From the NCBI GenBank assembly GCA_000435835.1, contig FR883427.1, forward strand, positions 1 through 64,000: a DNA stretch of 64,000 nucleotides, in the 5' to 3' direction. A program made the translations under genes and the position numbers. Positions 52,557-60,821 of the stretch are shown here, in pieces (position 1 is the stretch's first letter; every line of letters begins with the position of its first letter). The notes beneath the pieces are model-generated. The model ran no database searches. It was not told the DNA's origin and saw only the letters and a list, made by a program, of their open reading frames with translations. The stretch is from Clostridium sp. CAG:221. GTDB taxonomy: Bacteria; Bacillota; Clostridia; Clostridiales; Clostridiaceae.

Positions 52557-54068
52557 ATGAAAGAAAGTAGAGAACAGTGGGGTAGTAAATTAGGATTTAT
52601 TCTTGCAGCTGTAGGATCTGCTGTAGGGTTAGGAAATATATGGAGATTTCCTTATTTAGTATATACAAATGGTGGAGGAGCATTTTTGATTCCATATTTT
52701 GTAGCTATATTTACAGCAGCTATTCCAATACTTATATTAGAGTATGGAATGGGACATAAATATAAAGGTTCAACACCTTTAGCAATTGCTAGAGCAAATA
52801 AAAAATGGGAATGGCTTGGTTGGTGGCCAACTATTAATGCATTTATTATATTAGCTTATTATTCGATGATATTAAGTTGGGCATTAAAGTATTTAACATT
52901 AAGTTTTACAAAAGGCTGGGGAAATGATACGAATTCATATTTTTATAATGATTTCCTTCAATCTTCAAGTTCAGCATTTGAGTTTGGTTATATAATATGG
53001 CCAATACTTATAGGAATTGCAATTTTATGGGCTGTAAATTGGTTCATATGCTACAAAGGTGTAAAAGGTGGTATAGAAAAACTTAATAAGGTATTATTAC
53101 CATTATTAATAGTTATAATGATTATAATTGTTATAAGAGGAGTTACATTAGAAGGTGCAACTATTGGTTTAAATAAATTATTTACACCAGATTGGAGTAA
53201 AATGTTAGAACCGCAAGTTTGGATTGCAGCTTATGGACAAGTGTTCTTTTCATTAAGTGTTGGAATGGGAATTATGATGACTTTTTCAAGTTATCTTCCA
53301 AAGAAAAGTGATATAAATAATAGTGCATTTATGACAGCATTTGCAAACTGTGGATTTGAGTTTTTATGTGCTATAGGCGTATTTGGAATATTAGGATTTA
53401 TGGCATCAAGCCAAGGATTACCATTTGAAGAAGTTGTTTCTGGTGGAATAGGACTAGCGTTTATAGTTTTTCCTAAAGTATTTGGATTAATGGGAGTATG
53501 GGGAACAATACTTGGAGTATTATTCTTTACATGTTTAGTATTTGCTGGTTTAACTTCATCAGTATCTCTAGTGGAGGCTGTAAGTTCAGCTGTTATTGAT
53601 AAAACAGGATGGGAAAGAAAAAAAGTAGTAAGCTTAATATGTGGATTAGGATTTGTTGTTAGTATAGCTTTTGCCACAAGAGCAGGACTTTACTTATTAG
53701 ATATTATAGATAACTTTGTTAATAATTATGGAATAGTAGTTATTGGATTGTTAGAAGCATTTGTAATAGGATGGATAATTAAACCAGAGACTATTAGAAA
53801 GCATACAAATTCAGTTTCTTATTATAGCATAGGAAAATGGTGGGATATTACTATTAAATATATAACACCAACAATACTTGCAATTATGTTAATAAGTAGT
53901 ATAGTTACTGAAATTAAAACACCATATGGAGGGTATTCAACAGCTGAACTAATAACATATGGATGGGCTATTGTAGGAATTGGAATAATAGGTGCACTTT
54001 TAGTTAGTAAAATGCCATGGAAAAATAAAGATATAACAGGTTTTGATAATGAAAGTGAGGTTGCATAA
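52557..54068 (+). CDS. Neurotransmitter:sodium symporter family amino-acid transporter
   Basis: The 503-residue protein has about 12 membrane segments and the family signature at the N-terminus (WGSKLGFILAAVGSAVGLGN, IWRFPYLVYTNGGGAF), which lines the Na+ and substrate site. Bacterial members import amino acids such as tryptophan, tyrosine, methionine or alanine with sodium. A 33-residue partner gene follows after 1 bp, as in MetPS-type systems. GGAGGAATG precedes ATG. Confidence 0.92.
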   Translation: MKESREQWGSKLGFILAAVGSAVGLGNIWRFPYLVYTNGGGAFLIPYFVAIFTAAIPILILEYGMGHKYKGSTPLAIARANKKWEWLGWWPTINAFIILAYYSMILSWALKYLTLSFTKGWGNDTNSYFYNDFLQSSSSAFEFGYIIWPILIGIAILWAVNWFICYKGVKGGIEKLNKVLLPLLIVIMIIIVIRGVTLEGATIGLNKLFTPDWSKMLEPQVWIAAYGQVFFSLSVGMGIMMTFSSYLPKKSDINNSAFMTAFANCGFEFLCAIGVFGILGFMASSQGLPFEEVVSGGIGLAFIVFPKVFGLMGVWGTILGVLFFTCLVFAGLTSSVSLVEAVSSAVIDKTGWERKKVVSLICGLGFVVSIAFATRAGLYLLDIIDNFVNNYGIVVIGLLEAFVIGWIIKPETIRKHTNSVSYYSIGKWWDITIKYITPTILAIMLISSIVTEIKTPYGGYSTAELITYGWAIVGIGIIGALLVSKMPWKNKDITGFDNESEVA

Positions 54069-54069
54069 T

Positions 54070-54171
54070 ATGACACCAGTAGCAATGACATTCTTCTTTA
54101 TAGGATCAATAGTTTTATATGGAGGATTAATAACAACATTAACAATAACAATAAAAAATGAAAGAAAATAA
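54070..54171 (+). CDS. MetS-like small subunit of the NSS transporter
   Basis: This gene starts 1 bp after the transporter stop and encodes MTPVAMTFFFIGSIVLYGGL and 13 more residues: a single membrane helix with a basic tail, 33 residues in all. Size, hydrophobic pattern (MTPxAxxFFxxG) and position match the small NSS subunit family described as MetS in Corynebacterium, where it is needed for uptake. GAGG inside the upstream gene acts as ribosome binding site. Confidence 0.8.
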   Translation: MTPVAMTFFFIGSIVLYGGLITTLTITIKNERK

Positions 54172-54210
54172 TAAGGGAATAGCCGTCTGGCTATTCCCCT
54201 TATTATTTAA
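54170..54210 (+). terminator. Rho-independent terminator
   Basis: AATAAGGGAATAGCC pairs with GGCTATTCCC(c)TTATT, followed by ATTT. Confidence 0.9.
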
Positions 54211-54222
54211 TTAAACAGTGAA

Positions 54223-54566
54223 TATCGCTCCGCTAATTCACTTAGTTAAGTAGCCATAAATGGCTAATGAAACGCTTATATTGCTACGCTCATAAGCTAG
54301 TTAAAATTTTGCATGCAAGCATGTAAAAAATTAAGGTGAGAATTTCTACGAAATTCTTTAAAAATATATTTTCAGAAACTCCCTAAGGAGTTTCAACCTT
54401 AATTCATCATTCATAATCCATAATTCATAATTAAAAAAGGAATTTCCCAAGGAATTTCATCCTCAATTTTTAATTTTTCATTCTTTTAATTAGCGAAGCG
54501 GCTTAACTAATTAGCGGTAGCGTTCATTAACGAAGTGTTAATTAGCGTAGCGTTAATTAAAATTAA
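54223..54566. repeat. Nested palindromic repeats: copy E inside a TAGCGnAGCG inverted repeat
   Basis: This 457-bp gap has no gene. Its outer parts carry inverted CCGCTAATT...TTAGTTAAG (54230-54250) and AATTAGCGAAGCGG...TTAACTAATTAGCGG (54488-54517), with the unit TAGCGnAGCG repeated to 54553. The middle (54331-54433) holds a copy of the TTCATCATTCATAAT family: hairpin 1 AGAATTTC/GAAATTCT (54339-54346 with 54350-54357) and hairpin 2 GAAACTCC/GGAGTTTC (54375-54382 with 54387-54394). Its left arm is largely lost. A GCATGCAAGCATG palindrome lies at 54311. Confidence 0.75.
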
Positions 54567-54628
54567 TCACCCTGATTATTTTAAAGCATAAATTGTGTAT
54601 TATATGAAAATAATGAGAAGGTGAAATT

Positions 54629-56470
54629 ATGTGTGGTATAGCTGGATGGATAAATTTTGGTGAAAATTTAAAATCAAATAGCACAATTATTAAAAAAATG
54701 ACTGAAAAATTAGAAAGGCGAGGCCCTGATAGTGAAGGCATATATGAAAGTGAAAATGTGCTTTTGGGGCATAGGAGATTGATAGTGGTTGACCCAGAAG
54801 GTGGAAAGCAGCCAATGATAAAAATAATTCATGGAAGTAAATATGTTTTAGTGTATAACGGCGAATTGTATAATACTGAGGAATTAAGAAAAAATCTTTT
54901 AGAAGAAGGATATGCTTTTGATTCTTACAGTGATACAGAAGTACTATTAATGGCTTATATAGCATGGGGTGTAGAATGCATAAAGAAGTTTAATGGTATA
55001 TTTGCTTTTGCCATTTATGATGAAGATAAGGGACGAGTATTTTTAGCACGAGATCAAATGGGAGTAAAACCTTTATTTTATTCTATTAATAATAAAAATA
55101 TAATTTTTGCATCGGAGATAAAGGCAATATTAGCAAATCCTATGGTAAAGGCTCAAGTTGATAGAGATGGAATTACAGAACTATTTGCTTTAGGGCCAGC
55201 TGTAACTCCAGGAAAAACTATTTACAAAAATATTTCAGAAATTGCACCAGCCAATTGTATGGTTATAAGCAAGGGAAATATTAAAGTGTGGGAATATTGG
55301 AAGGTTAGTTTAGAAGAAAATAAAGAAACTGTGGAAGAAGCAGCAGAACATGTAAGAACATTAGTAGTTGATGCAATAAAACGTCAATTGGTAGGTGATG
55401 TACCAATATGTACTTTTTTATCAGGGGGATTAGATTCATCGGCAATATCAGCAATAGCAGCAGAAGAATTTAGAAATAGGGGAAAGGTGCTAGACACTTA
55501 TTCTATTGATTATAAAGATAATGAGAAGTATTTTAAATCTTCTTTGTTTCAGCCTACTTCAGATAAATACTGGGCTTGTAAGGTGGCGGAATTTATTAAA
55601 AGCAATCATAAAAATGTAGTGCTAAATCATAAAGATTTGGTGTTGGCATTGAGAGATGCTACCGTAGCAAGAGACATTCCTGGAATGGCAGATGTAGATT
55701 CATCTCTATTACTATTTTGTAAAGAAATAAGAAAAGATTTTGTGGTAGGATTATCAGGTGAATGTGCTGATGAAATTTTTGGAGGATATCCATGGTATAC
55801 TAATGAGGATATGCTAAATTCAGAAACTTTTCCTTGGTCCAGATCTGTGGGAATGAGAAAAAGTATTTTAAATGAAAAAATTAAAAAGTTTAATATAGAA
55901 GAATGTGCTCAGTATGAATATTTAAAAACTTTAAAGGAAGTACCACATTTTGAAAATGAAGATAAGAAAAATTATAGAATGAAAGAAATGTTCTATTTGA
56001 ATTTAAAGTGGTTCATGGTAAATCTATTAAATAGAAAAGATAGATGTAGCATGTATAATAGCTTAGAAGTAAGGGTACCATTTGCAGATATTAGGATAGT
56101 GGAGTATGCTTTTAATCTTCCAGTGGAGATAAAACTTCTTCATGGTCGGGAAAAGGGAATTCTAAGAAAAGCCTTAGAAGGAATATTACCAGAAGATATA
56201 GTATATAGAAAGAAAAGTCCATATCCTAAAACTCATAATCCTATATATACAGAAATGGTATGTAAAGAGATGAATAAGATTTTAAGTGATAACCAGTCTC
56301 CTATTTTAGAATTAATTGATAAGAAGGTTGTTAAAGAAATCGTTGATACAGAAGGTAAATCATATACTACTCCTTGGTTTGGTCAATTGATGACAGGTCC
56401 ACAACTTATAGCATATTTAATTCAACTTAATATATGGCTAAAAGAATATGATGTAAATATATTAATGTAA
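54629..56470 (+). CDS. asnB: Asparagine synthase (glutamine-hydrolysing)
   Basis: The 613-residue enzyme makes asparagine from aspartate with glutamine-derived ammonia. The N-terminal Ntn amidohydrolase domain begins MCGIAGW (Cys2 nucleophile), with RRGPDSEG and VYNGELYN. The C-terminal synthetase has the PP-loop FLSGGLDSS near 265, and GLSGECADEIFGGYPWY near 373. GAAGGTG precedes ATG. It is upstream of the nucleoside-transport cluster but has no PurBox-like motif that I could see. Confidence 0.95.
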   Translation: MCGIAGWINFGENLKSNSTIIKKMTEKLERRGPDSEGIYESENVLLGHRRLIVVDPEGGKQPMIKIIHGSKYVLVYNGELYNTEELRKNLLEEGYAFDSYSDTEVLLMAYIAWGVECIKKFNGIFAFAIYDEDKGRVFLARDQMGVKPLFYSINNKNIIFASEIKAILANPMVKAQVDRDGITELFALGPAVTPGKTIYKNISEIAPANCMVISKGNIKVWEYWKVSLEENKETVEEAAEHVRTLVVDAIKRQLVGDVPICTFLSGGLDSSAISAIAAEEFRNRGKVLDTYSIDYKDNEKYFKSSLFQPTSDKYWACKVAEFIKSNHKNVVLNHKDLVLALRDATVARDIPGMADVDSSLLLFCKEIRKDFVVGLSGECADEIFGGYPWYTNEDMLNSETFPWSRSVGMRKSILNEKIKKFNIEECAQYEYLKTLKEVPHFENEDKKNYRMKEMFYLNLKWFMVNLLNRKDRCSMYNSLEVRVPFADIRIVEYAFNLPVEIKLLHGREKGILRKALEGILPEDIVYRKKSPYPKTHNPIYTEMVCKEMNKILSDNQSPILELIDKKVVKEIVDTEGKSYTTPWFGQLMTGPQLIAYLIQLNIWLKEYDVNILM

Positions 56471-56484
56471 TTACATTAACTGTT

Positions 56485-56528
56485 TTGCATAATTTACGAA
56501 AGTGAAGTATAATTTACAAGATTATTCG
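56485..56528 (+). promoter_or_regulatory. Promoter with PurBox-like pair, BMP gene 1
   Basis: TTGCAT (56485-56490), 17-bp spacer, TATAAT (56508-56513). CGAA (56497-56500) and inverted TTCG (56525-56528) lie 28 bp apart, within PurR PurBox spacing but 2 bp closer than in the four sister promoters. Confidence 0.6.
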
Positions 56529-56571
56529 CATATGTACAGAGATGCAAAGTTGCGACAGGGAGGAATTAAAT

Positions 56572-57636
56572 ATGAACAAAAGATTAATTGCATTAGCAAT
56601 GTCAGGATTAATGGTTACAGGACTTGTAGGATGTGGAGCAAGTGAAGGTGAAGGAAATGATGTATTAAAAGTAGGGATGGTAACAGATTCTGCTACTATT
56701 GATGACAGATCATTCAACCAAGGAACTTGGGAAGGAATACAAGCAGCTGAGGAAGCGTTTGGTATATCAAGCACTTATATGCAACCAGCAGGAGAGACAG
56801 AAGCTGATTATGCTACAGAGATAGCAAATCTTTATGATGCTGGGTATGATTTTATAATCACACCAGGATTCAAATTTGAAACAGCCATTTATGAAGCTCA
56901 AGCAAAATATGAAGATGCAAAATTTGTAATTTTAGATGGAACTCCAAATGATGGAGGAGAAAATAGCTTAGTTGCAGATAACACAGTTTCAATTTATTTT
57001 GCAGAAGAGCAATCAGGATTTATTGCGGGAGTTGCAGCAGCCTTAGAAATCGGTGAAGGAGACTTTGGATTTATAGGTGGTATGAAAATACCAGCAGTTC
57101 AAAGATTTGAAATTGGTTTCGCTGAAGGTATAGCATATGCTAATGAAAATTTAGGGACTAGCATTTCTCTAAAGGAAGAAAATGTAGTTTATGAAGGTAC
57201 TTTTAGTAATGTTGCAGGTGGGCAACAATTAGCAGCTCAAATGTATGATAGTGGAGTTAAAGCAATATTTGTTGCAGCAGGTTCAGTAGGAATTGGTGCA
57301 ATAAATGAAGCTAAGACACAAGTGGCAGCAGGAAAAGAAGCTTGGGTAATTGGTGTTGATTCAGATCAATATGAAGATGGAATATATGATGTTGAAAATA
57401 ATAAATCAGTAGTTCTTACTTCAGCAATAAAAAAGGTTAATGAAGCAGCATACCAAATTATTGAAGCAGAACTTGCAGGTAAATTTAATGGCGGCGAAAC
57501 AATAGTATTTGATGCCTCAAATGATGGTGTAGGAATACCAGAAGAAAATCCAAACTTAAGTGAAGATACTATTGCTAAAGTTAGTGAAGTATACGAACTT
57601 GTAAAGAATGGTGAAATTTCAGTTAGAGCTGAATAA
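56572..57636 (+). CDS. BMP-family nucleoside-binding lipoprotein 1
   Basis: The 354-residue lipoprotein (signal ending LVGC, C21) belongs to the BMP/PnrA/NupN family that binds purine nucleosides for an ABC importer. Diagnostic segments are VGMVTDSATIDDRSFNQGTW, NLYDAGYDFIITPGFKFE and GVDSDQYEDG. ATG 56572 follows GGGAGG. This is the first of four tandem paralogues that precede the matching ATPase. It has its own PurBox-like promoter and terminator and no riboswitch. It is more divergent than copies 3 and 4. Confidence 0.9.
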   Translation: MNKRLIALAMSGLMVTGLVGCGASEGEGNDVLKVGMVTDSATIDDRSFNQGTWEGIQAAEEAFGISSTYMQPAGETEADYATEIANLYDAGYDFIITPGFKFETAIYEAQAKYEDAKFVILDGTPNDGGENSLVADNTVSIYFAEEQSGFIAGVAAALEIGEGDFGFIGGMKIPAVQRFEIGFAEGIAYANENLGTSISLKEENVVYEGTFSNVAGGQQLAAQMYDSGVKAIFVAAGSVGIGAINEAKTQVAAGKEAWVIGVDSDQYEDGIYDVENNKSVVLTSAIKKVNEAAYQIIEAELAGKFNGGETIVFDASNDGVGIPEENPNLSEDTIAKVSEVYELVKNGEISVRAE

Positions 57637-57656
57637 TATGTAATTAAAAATCAATT

Positions 57657-57686
57657 AGAGCTAGAAGATTTCTTCTAGCTCTTTTT
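57657..57686 (+). terminator. Rho-independent terminator
   Basis: AGAGCTAGAAGA, TT loop, TCTTCTAGCTCT, then TTTT. Confidence 0.92.
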
Positions 57687-57819
57687 CTGCAACTAAATTA
57701 GTATATGTAGCGGTTAAAAATATGACGAATAATATTGATGAATTTAAGAAAAAGTTTGTATTTTTTTATGATTTTAACTCATAAAAAGTTAAAAAATCTA
57801 ACTTTTTACAAAAAACATA

Positions 57820-57863
57820 TTGAAAAAACGAAATATAAAATGTATAATCACAATATAGTTCGT
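57820..57863 (+). promoter_or_regulatory. Promoter with PurBox-like pair, BMP gene 2
   Basis: TTGAAA (57820-57825), 17-bp spacer, TATAAT (57843-57848). CGAA at 57829 and inverted TTCG at 57859 are 30 bp apart. The right box reads CATACGAACTAT on the minus strand, close to the Bacillus PurBox core CGAAC. Confidence 0.7.
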
Positions 57864-57908
57864 ATGTTCATATATATGTGGTTCTCTATAATAAGGAGGA
57901 AACAAAGA

Positions 57909-58994
57909 ATGAAAAAAAGAATTTTAGCGTGCATGCTTTCTTTAGTAGTTGCAGGTTCTATGATAGGTTGTTCATCTACAGGTGAAGAAACATCAAAAGA
58001 TCAGATAAGGGTTGGTATGGTTACTGATGCTGGTGATATTGATGATAAGTCATTCAATCAAGGAACTTGGGAAGGTGTAGAAAAAGCAGAAGAGGAATTA
58101 GGTGTTGAAATAAACTACTTAAAGCCAGCTGGTGAAACAGAAGCAGAGTATAATATTGAAATAGGTAACTTATATGATGCAGGTTACAATTTGGTAATAT
58201 GTCCAGGGTTTAAGTTTGAAACTTCAATTTATTCAATGCAAGAAAAATACCAAGATGCTAAATTTGTAATAATTGATGGTTCACCAAATGATGGACAAGG
58301 AAATTCGCTAGTGGCAGAAAACACTGTATCAATATTCTTTGCAGAGCATGAAGCAGGATTTTTATCGGGGTTAGCGGCAGCGCTTCAATTAAAAGAAGCA
58401 GAATTAGGATTTATAGGTGGAATGGAAGTATCATCAGTTCAAAAATTTAACTGGGGATTCCAACAAGGTATTACATATGCTAACGAAAATCTTGGTACAA
58501 ATGTATCTATAAAGGAAGAAAATGTTGTTTATTCAGGTTCTTTCACAGATGCAGCTCTAGGGCAACAATTAGCAGCTCAAATGTATGATAGAGGAGTTAC
58601 AGCTATATTCCAATCAGCAGCAGCTACTGGAAATGGTGTAATAACTGAAGCAAAACAAAGAGCAGCTTTAGGTGAAAATGTATGGGTTATAGGTGTGGAT
58701 TTAGATCAATATGAAGATGGAATATATGATGAAGCAAATGGAAAATCAGTTATTTTAACTTCAGCAGTGAAAAAGATAAATAATGCTTCATTTGATATGA
58801 TAGAAGCAGCTATCAATGATCAATTCCCAGGTGGAAAAACTCTTGTTTATAGTGTAAACAATAATGGTGTTGGTATACCTGAAGAAAATCCAAATTTAGA
58901 TTCATCAGTAGTTGAAACAGTAAATGAAATATTAGAGAAAATGAAAAATGGTGAAGTTACTGTAAGTGATGAGCAAGGTGATTTAATAAGATAA
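57909..58994 (+). CDS. BMP-family nucleoside-binding lipoprotein 2
   Basis: The 361-residue lipoprotein has a different signal peptide from its neighbours (MKKRILACMLSLVVAGSMIGC, C21) but the same binding domain (VGMVTDAGDIDDKSFNQGTW, GFIGGMEVSSVQKFNWGFQQ, GVDLDQYEDG). The Ser/Asp variation in GVD(L/S/T)DQY is near the ligand pocket, so specificity may differ. ATG 57909 follows AAGGAGG. There is no 5' riboswitch; instead a guanine-type aptamer and terminator lie in its 3' region. Confidence 0.9.
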   Translation: MKKRILACMLSLVVAGSMIGCSSTGEETSKDQIRVGMVTDAGDIDDKSFNQGTWEGVEKAEEELGVEINYLKPAGETEAEYNIEIGNLYDAGYNLVICPGFKFETSIYSMQEKYQDAKFVIIDGSPNDGQGNSLVAENTVSIFFAEHEAGFLSGLAAALQLKEAELGFIGGMEVSSVQKFNWGFQQGITYANENLGTNVSIKEENVVYSGSFTDAALGQQLAAQMYDRGVTAIFQSAAATGNGVITEAKQRAALGENVWVIGVDLDQYEDGIYDEANGKSVILTSAVKKINNASFDMIEAAINDQFPGGKTLVYSVNNNGVGIPEENPNLDSSVVETVNEILEKMKNGEVTVSDEQGDLIR

Positions 58995-59034
58995 TTAATC
59001 AATAAAAATATATTAATAAATGAAAAAAGAAAAA

Positions 59035-59101
59035 ACTCATATAAATCCCTAATATGGAGGGATGTCTCTACAGGAAACCAATAAATTTCCGAGCTATGAG
59101 T
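59035..59101 (+). ncRNA. Purine (guanine-type) riboswitch A, 3' of BMP gene 2
   Basis: P1 ACTCAT/ATGAGT, P2 ATCCCT/AGGGAT with loop AATATGG, J2/3 GTCTCTAC, P3 GGAAA/TTTCC with loop CCAATAA. The ligand-pairing position before TATGAG is C followed by T (C74-type), indicating guanine or hypoxanthine. The preceding base is G where A is usual, and the flipped-out J2/3 base is C. No promoter is evident between the BMP2 stop and this aptamer. Confidence 0.85.
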
Positions 59102-59145
59102 GAACTTGATATATGTGAACTCTTATATGAATTATGTTGAATTTT

Positions 59146-59188
59146 GACGCATTAAATTTAGTTATGAAAATTTAATGCGTCTTTTTTT
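59146..59188 (+). terminator. Rho-independent terminator after riboswitch A
   Basis: GACGCATTAAATTT pairs with AAATTTAATGCGTC (59146-59159 with 59168-59181), followed by seven T. It may be the expression platform of riboswitch A or simply the BMP2 terminator. Confidence 0.93.
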
Positions 59189-59237
59189 GATGTTTTTTAG
59201 CAGGAATAAAGAAAATAGATAAAAATAGAAAAAAGTG

Positions 59238-59280
59238 TTGAAATAACGAATTATATTTATTATAATACACATATAGTTCG
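59238..59280 (+). promoter_or_regulatory. Promoter with PurBox-like pair, BMP gene 3
   Basis: TTGAAA (59238-59243), 17-bp spacer, TATAAT (59261-59266). CGAA at 59247 and inverted TTCG at 59277 are 30 bp apart, and the right box reads AAACGAACTAT on the minus strand. Confidence 0.75.
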
Positions 59281-59307
59281 TTTGGGAAATTTGAACTAAA
59301 AGAAAAA

Positions 59308-59372
59308 ACTCGTATAAGTCCCTAATATGGTGGGATGTCTCTACAGGAAACCTAAAATTTCTAACTATGAGT
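59308..59372 (+). ncRNA. Purine (guanine-type) riboswitch B, 5' leader of BMP gene 3
   Basis: P1 ACTCGTA/TATGAGT, P2 GTCCC/GGGAT, loop with ATATGG, J2/3 GTCTCTAC, P3 GGAAA/TTTCT with loop CCTAAAA, J3/1 ACT (C74-type). Downstream, CCTAAG (59431-59436) can sequester the ribosome binding site CTTAGGAGG (59461-59469). Confidence 0.9.
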
Positions 59373-59476
59373 AGTTAAGTGTATATAAAATTATACATAT
59401 TTGATTTTGCCTTACAGGTAGGTAGGTTTTCCTAAGAAGTGACAAAAATGTTGATAAGAACTTAGGAGGAAAAATT

Positions 59477-60535
59477 ATGAAGAAGAAATCAATCGCATTA
59501 GCACTATCAGCTTTAATGGTAACTGGATTAGTAGGATGTGGAAATAGCAGTGAGGGAGAAAATAAAGCTGAATCAACTTTAAAAGTTGGTATGGTAACAG
59601 ATTCGGGAACAATAGATGATAAATCTTTTAATCAAGGAACTTGGGAAGGAATTGGACAAGCTGAAGAAGAGTTAGGAATTGAAAAAAATTATTTAAAACC
59701 ATCTGGTGAAACAGAAGTAGATTATTTAACAGAAATTCAAAATCTTTATGATGCAGACTTTAAGTTTATAGTATGTCCAGGATTTAAATTTGAAACGGCT
59801 ATATATGAAGCACAACAAAAATATAGTGATGCTAAGTTTGTATTAATAGATGCTTCACCAAGTGATGGAAATGGAAATGGGTTAGTGGCAGATAACACAG
59901 TTTCAATATTCTTTGCAGAGCAAGAAGCAGGATTTGCAGCAGGTGTTGCAGCAGCAGTTGAATTACAAACTGGTGATTTAGGATTCGTAGGTGGTATGGA
60001 AACAGGTCCAGTTAAAAGATTTGATGCTGGATTCCAACAAGGTGTAGCTTATGCCAATGAAAAATATGGAACATCAGTATCATTAAAAGATGAAAATATA
60101 GTATATTCAGGATCATTTACTGATAAAGCTTTAGGGCAACAATTAGCAGCAACAATGTATGATAGAGGTGTAAAAGCTATATTTGCTGCAGCTGGTGGAA
60201 CTGGAACAGGTGTTATAACAGAAGCTAAAACTAGAGAAGGTGCATGGGTTATAGGTGTTGACTCAGACCAATATTCTGAAGGTATTAAACCAGATGGAAC
60301 TTCAGTAATATTAACTTCTGCTGTTAAGAAGGTTGAAAAAGCTTCATACAATATGGTACAAGCAGAATTAAATGGTGAATTCCCAGGTGGACAAACTTTA
60401 ATATTAGATGCAGCTAATGGTGGTGTTGGTATACCAGCAGAAAATCCAAACTTAAGTGAAGAAACTGTGAAAAAAGTTAATGAAGTATTAGAAGCTATTA
60501 AAAATGGTGAAATAGAAGTTAAAGAAGAATTATAA
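59477..60535 (+). CDS. BMP-family nucleoside-binding lipoprotein 3
   Basis: The 352-residue lipoprotein has signal MKKKSIALALSALMVTGLVGC (C21). The binding domain is very similar to copy 4 (VGMVTDSGTIDDKSFNQGTW, LYDADFKFIVCPGFKFE, GVDSDQYSEG), which implies a recent duplication. It delivers purine nucleosides to the downstream ABC transporter. It is under a PurBox-like promoter and a guanine-type riboswitch that probably acts on translation, so purine plenty should reduce expression twice. Confidence 0.92.
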   Translation: MKKKSIALALSALMVTGLVGCGNSSEGENKAESTLKVGMVTDSGTIDDKSFNQGTWEGIGQAEEELGIEKNYLKPSGETEVDYLTEIQNLYDADFKFIVCPGFKFETAIYEAQQKYSDAKFVLIDASPSDGNGNGLVADNTVSIFFAEQEAGFAAGVAAAVELQTGDLGFVGGMETGPVKRFDAGFQQGVAYANEKYGTSVSLKDENIVYSGSFTDKALGQQLAATMYDRGVKAIFAAAGGTGTGVITEAKTREGAWVIGVDSDQYSEGIKPDGTSVILTSAVKKVEKASYNMVQAELNGEFPGGQTLILDAANGGVGIPAENPNLSEETVKKVNEVLEAIKNGEIEVKEEL

Positions 60536-60540
60536 TAAAT

Positions 60541-60574
60541 AAAAAGGTAAATCCATATGGATTTGCCTTTTTTA
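60541..60574 (+). terminator. Rho-independent terminator
   Basis: AAAAAGGTAAATCC, ATAT loop, GGATTTGCCTTTTTT, with one T-G wobble. Confidence 0.9.
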
Positions 60575-60693
60575 TATTTATGAAAAATTAAAGTTATAGT
60601 TGTGAGTTAGGGAGAATAAAGAAGAATTATGTTGTAAAAATATGTATATATTATTATCTTTTGGGTAAATTAATAAAAAAATGAAAAAATGTG

Positions 60694-60736
60694 TTGATAT
60701 TACGAATGTTTTGAATTATAATAAAGGTATAGTTCG
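60694..60736 (+). promoter_or_regulatory. Promoter with PurBox-like pair, BMP gene 4
   Basis: TTGATA (60694-60699), 17-bp spacer, TATAAT (60717-60722). CGAA at 60703 and inverted TTCG at 60733 are 30 bp apart; the right box reads CCGAACTAT on the minus strand, matching the CCGAAC PurBox core. Confidence 0.78.
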
Positions 60737-60755
60737 GAACAAGAGAACTGTGATT

Positions 60756-60821
60756 ACTCGTATAAATCCCTAATATGGGGGGATGTTTCTACTGGAAACC
60801 TAAAATTTCTAAACTATGGGT
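60756..60821 (+). ncRNA. Purine (guanine-type) riboswitch C, 5' leader of BMP gene 4
   Basis: P1 ACTCGTA/TATGGGT, P2 ATCCC/GGGAT, loop with ATATGG, canonical J2/3 GTTTCTAC, P3 GGAAA/TTTCT with loop CCTAAAA, J3/1 ACT (C74-type). About 170 nt separate it from the start codon. The expression platform is not clear; no T-tract terminator was seen, so translational control is likely. Confidence 0.9.

Noticed and set aside
59035..60821. Aptamers considered as adenine or 2'-deoxyguanosine riboswitches
   Set aside because: The ligand-pairing base is C (not U as in adenine types), and U47 and U51 equivalents are kept, which fits guanine. Binding tests could still revise this for aptamer A.
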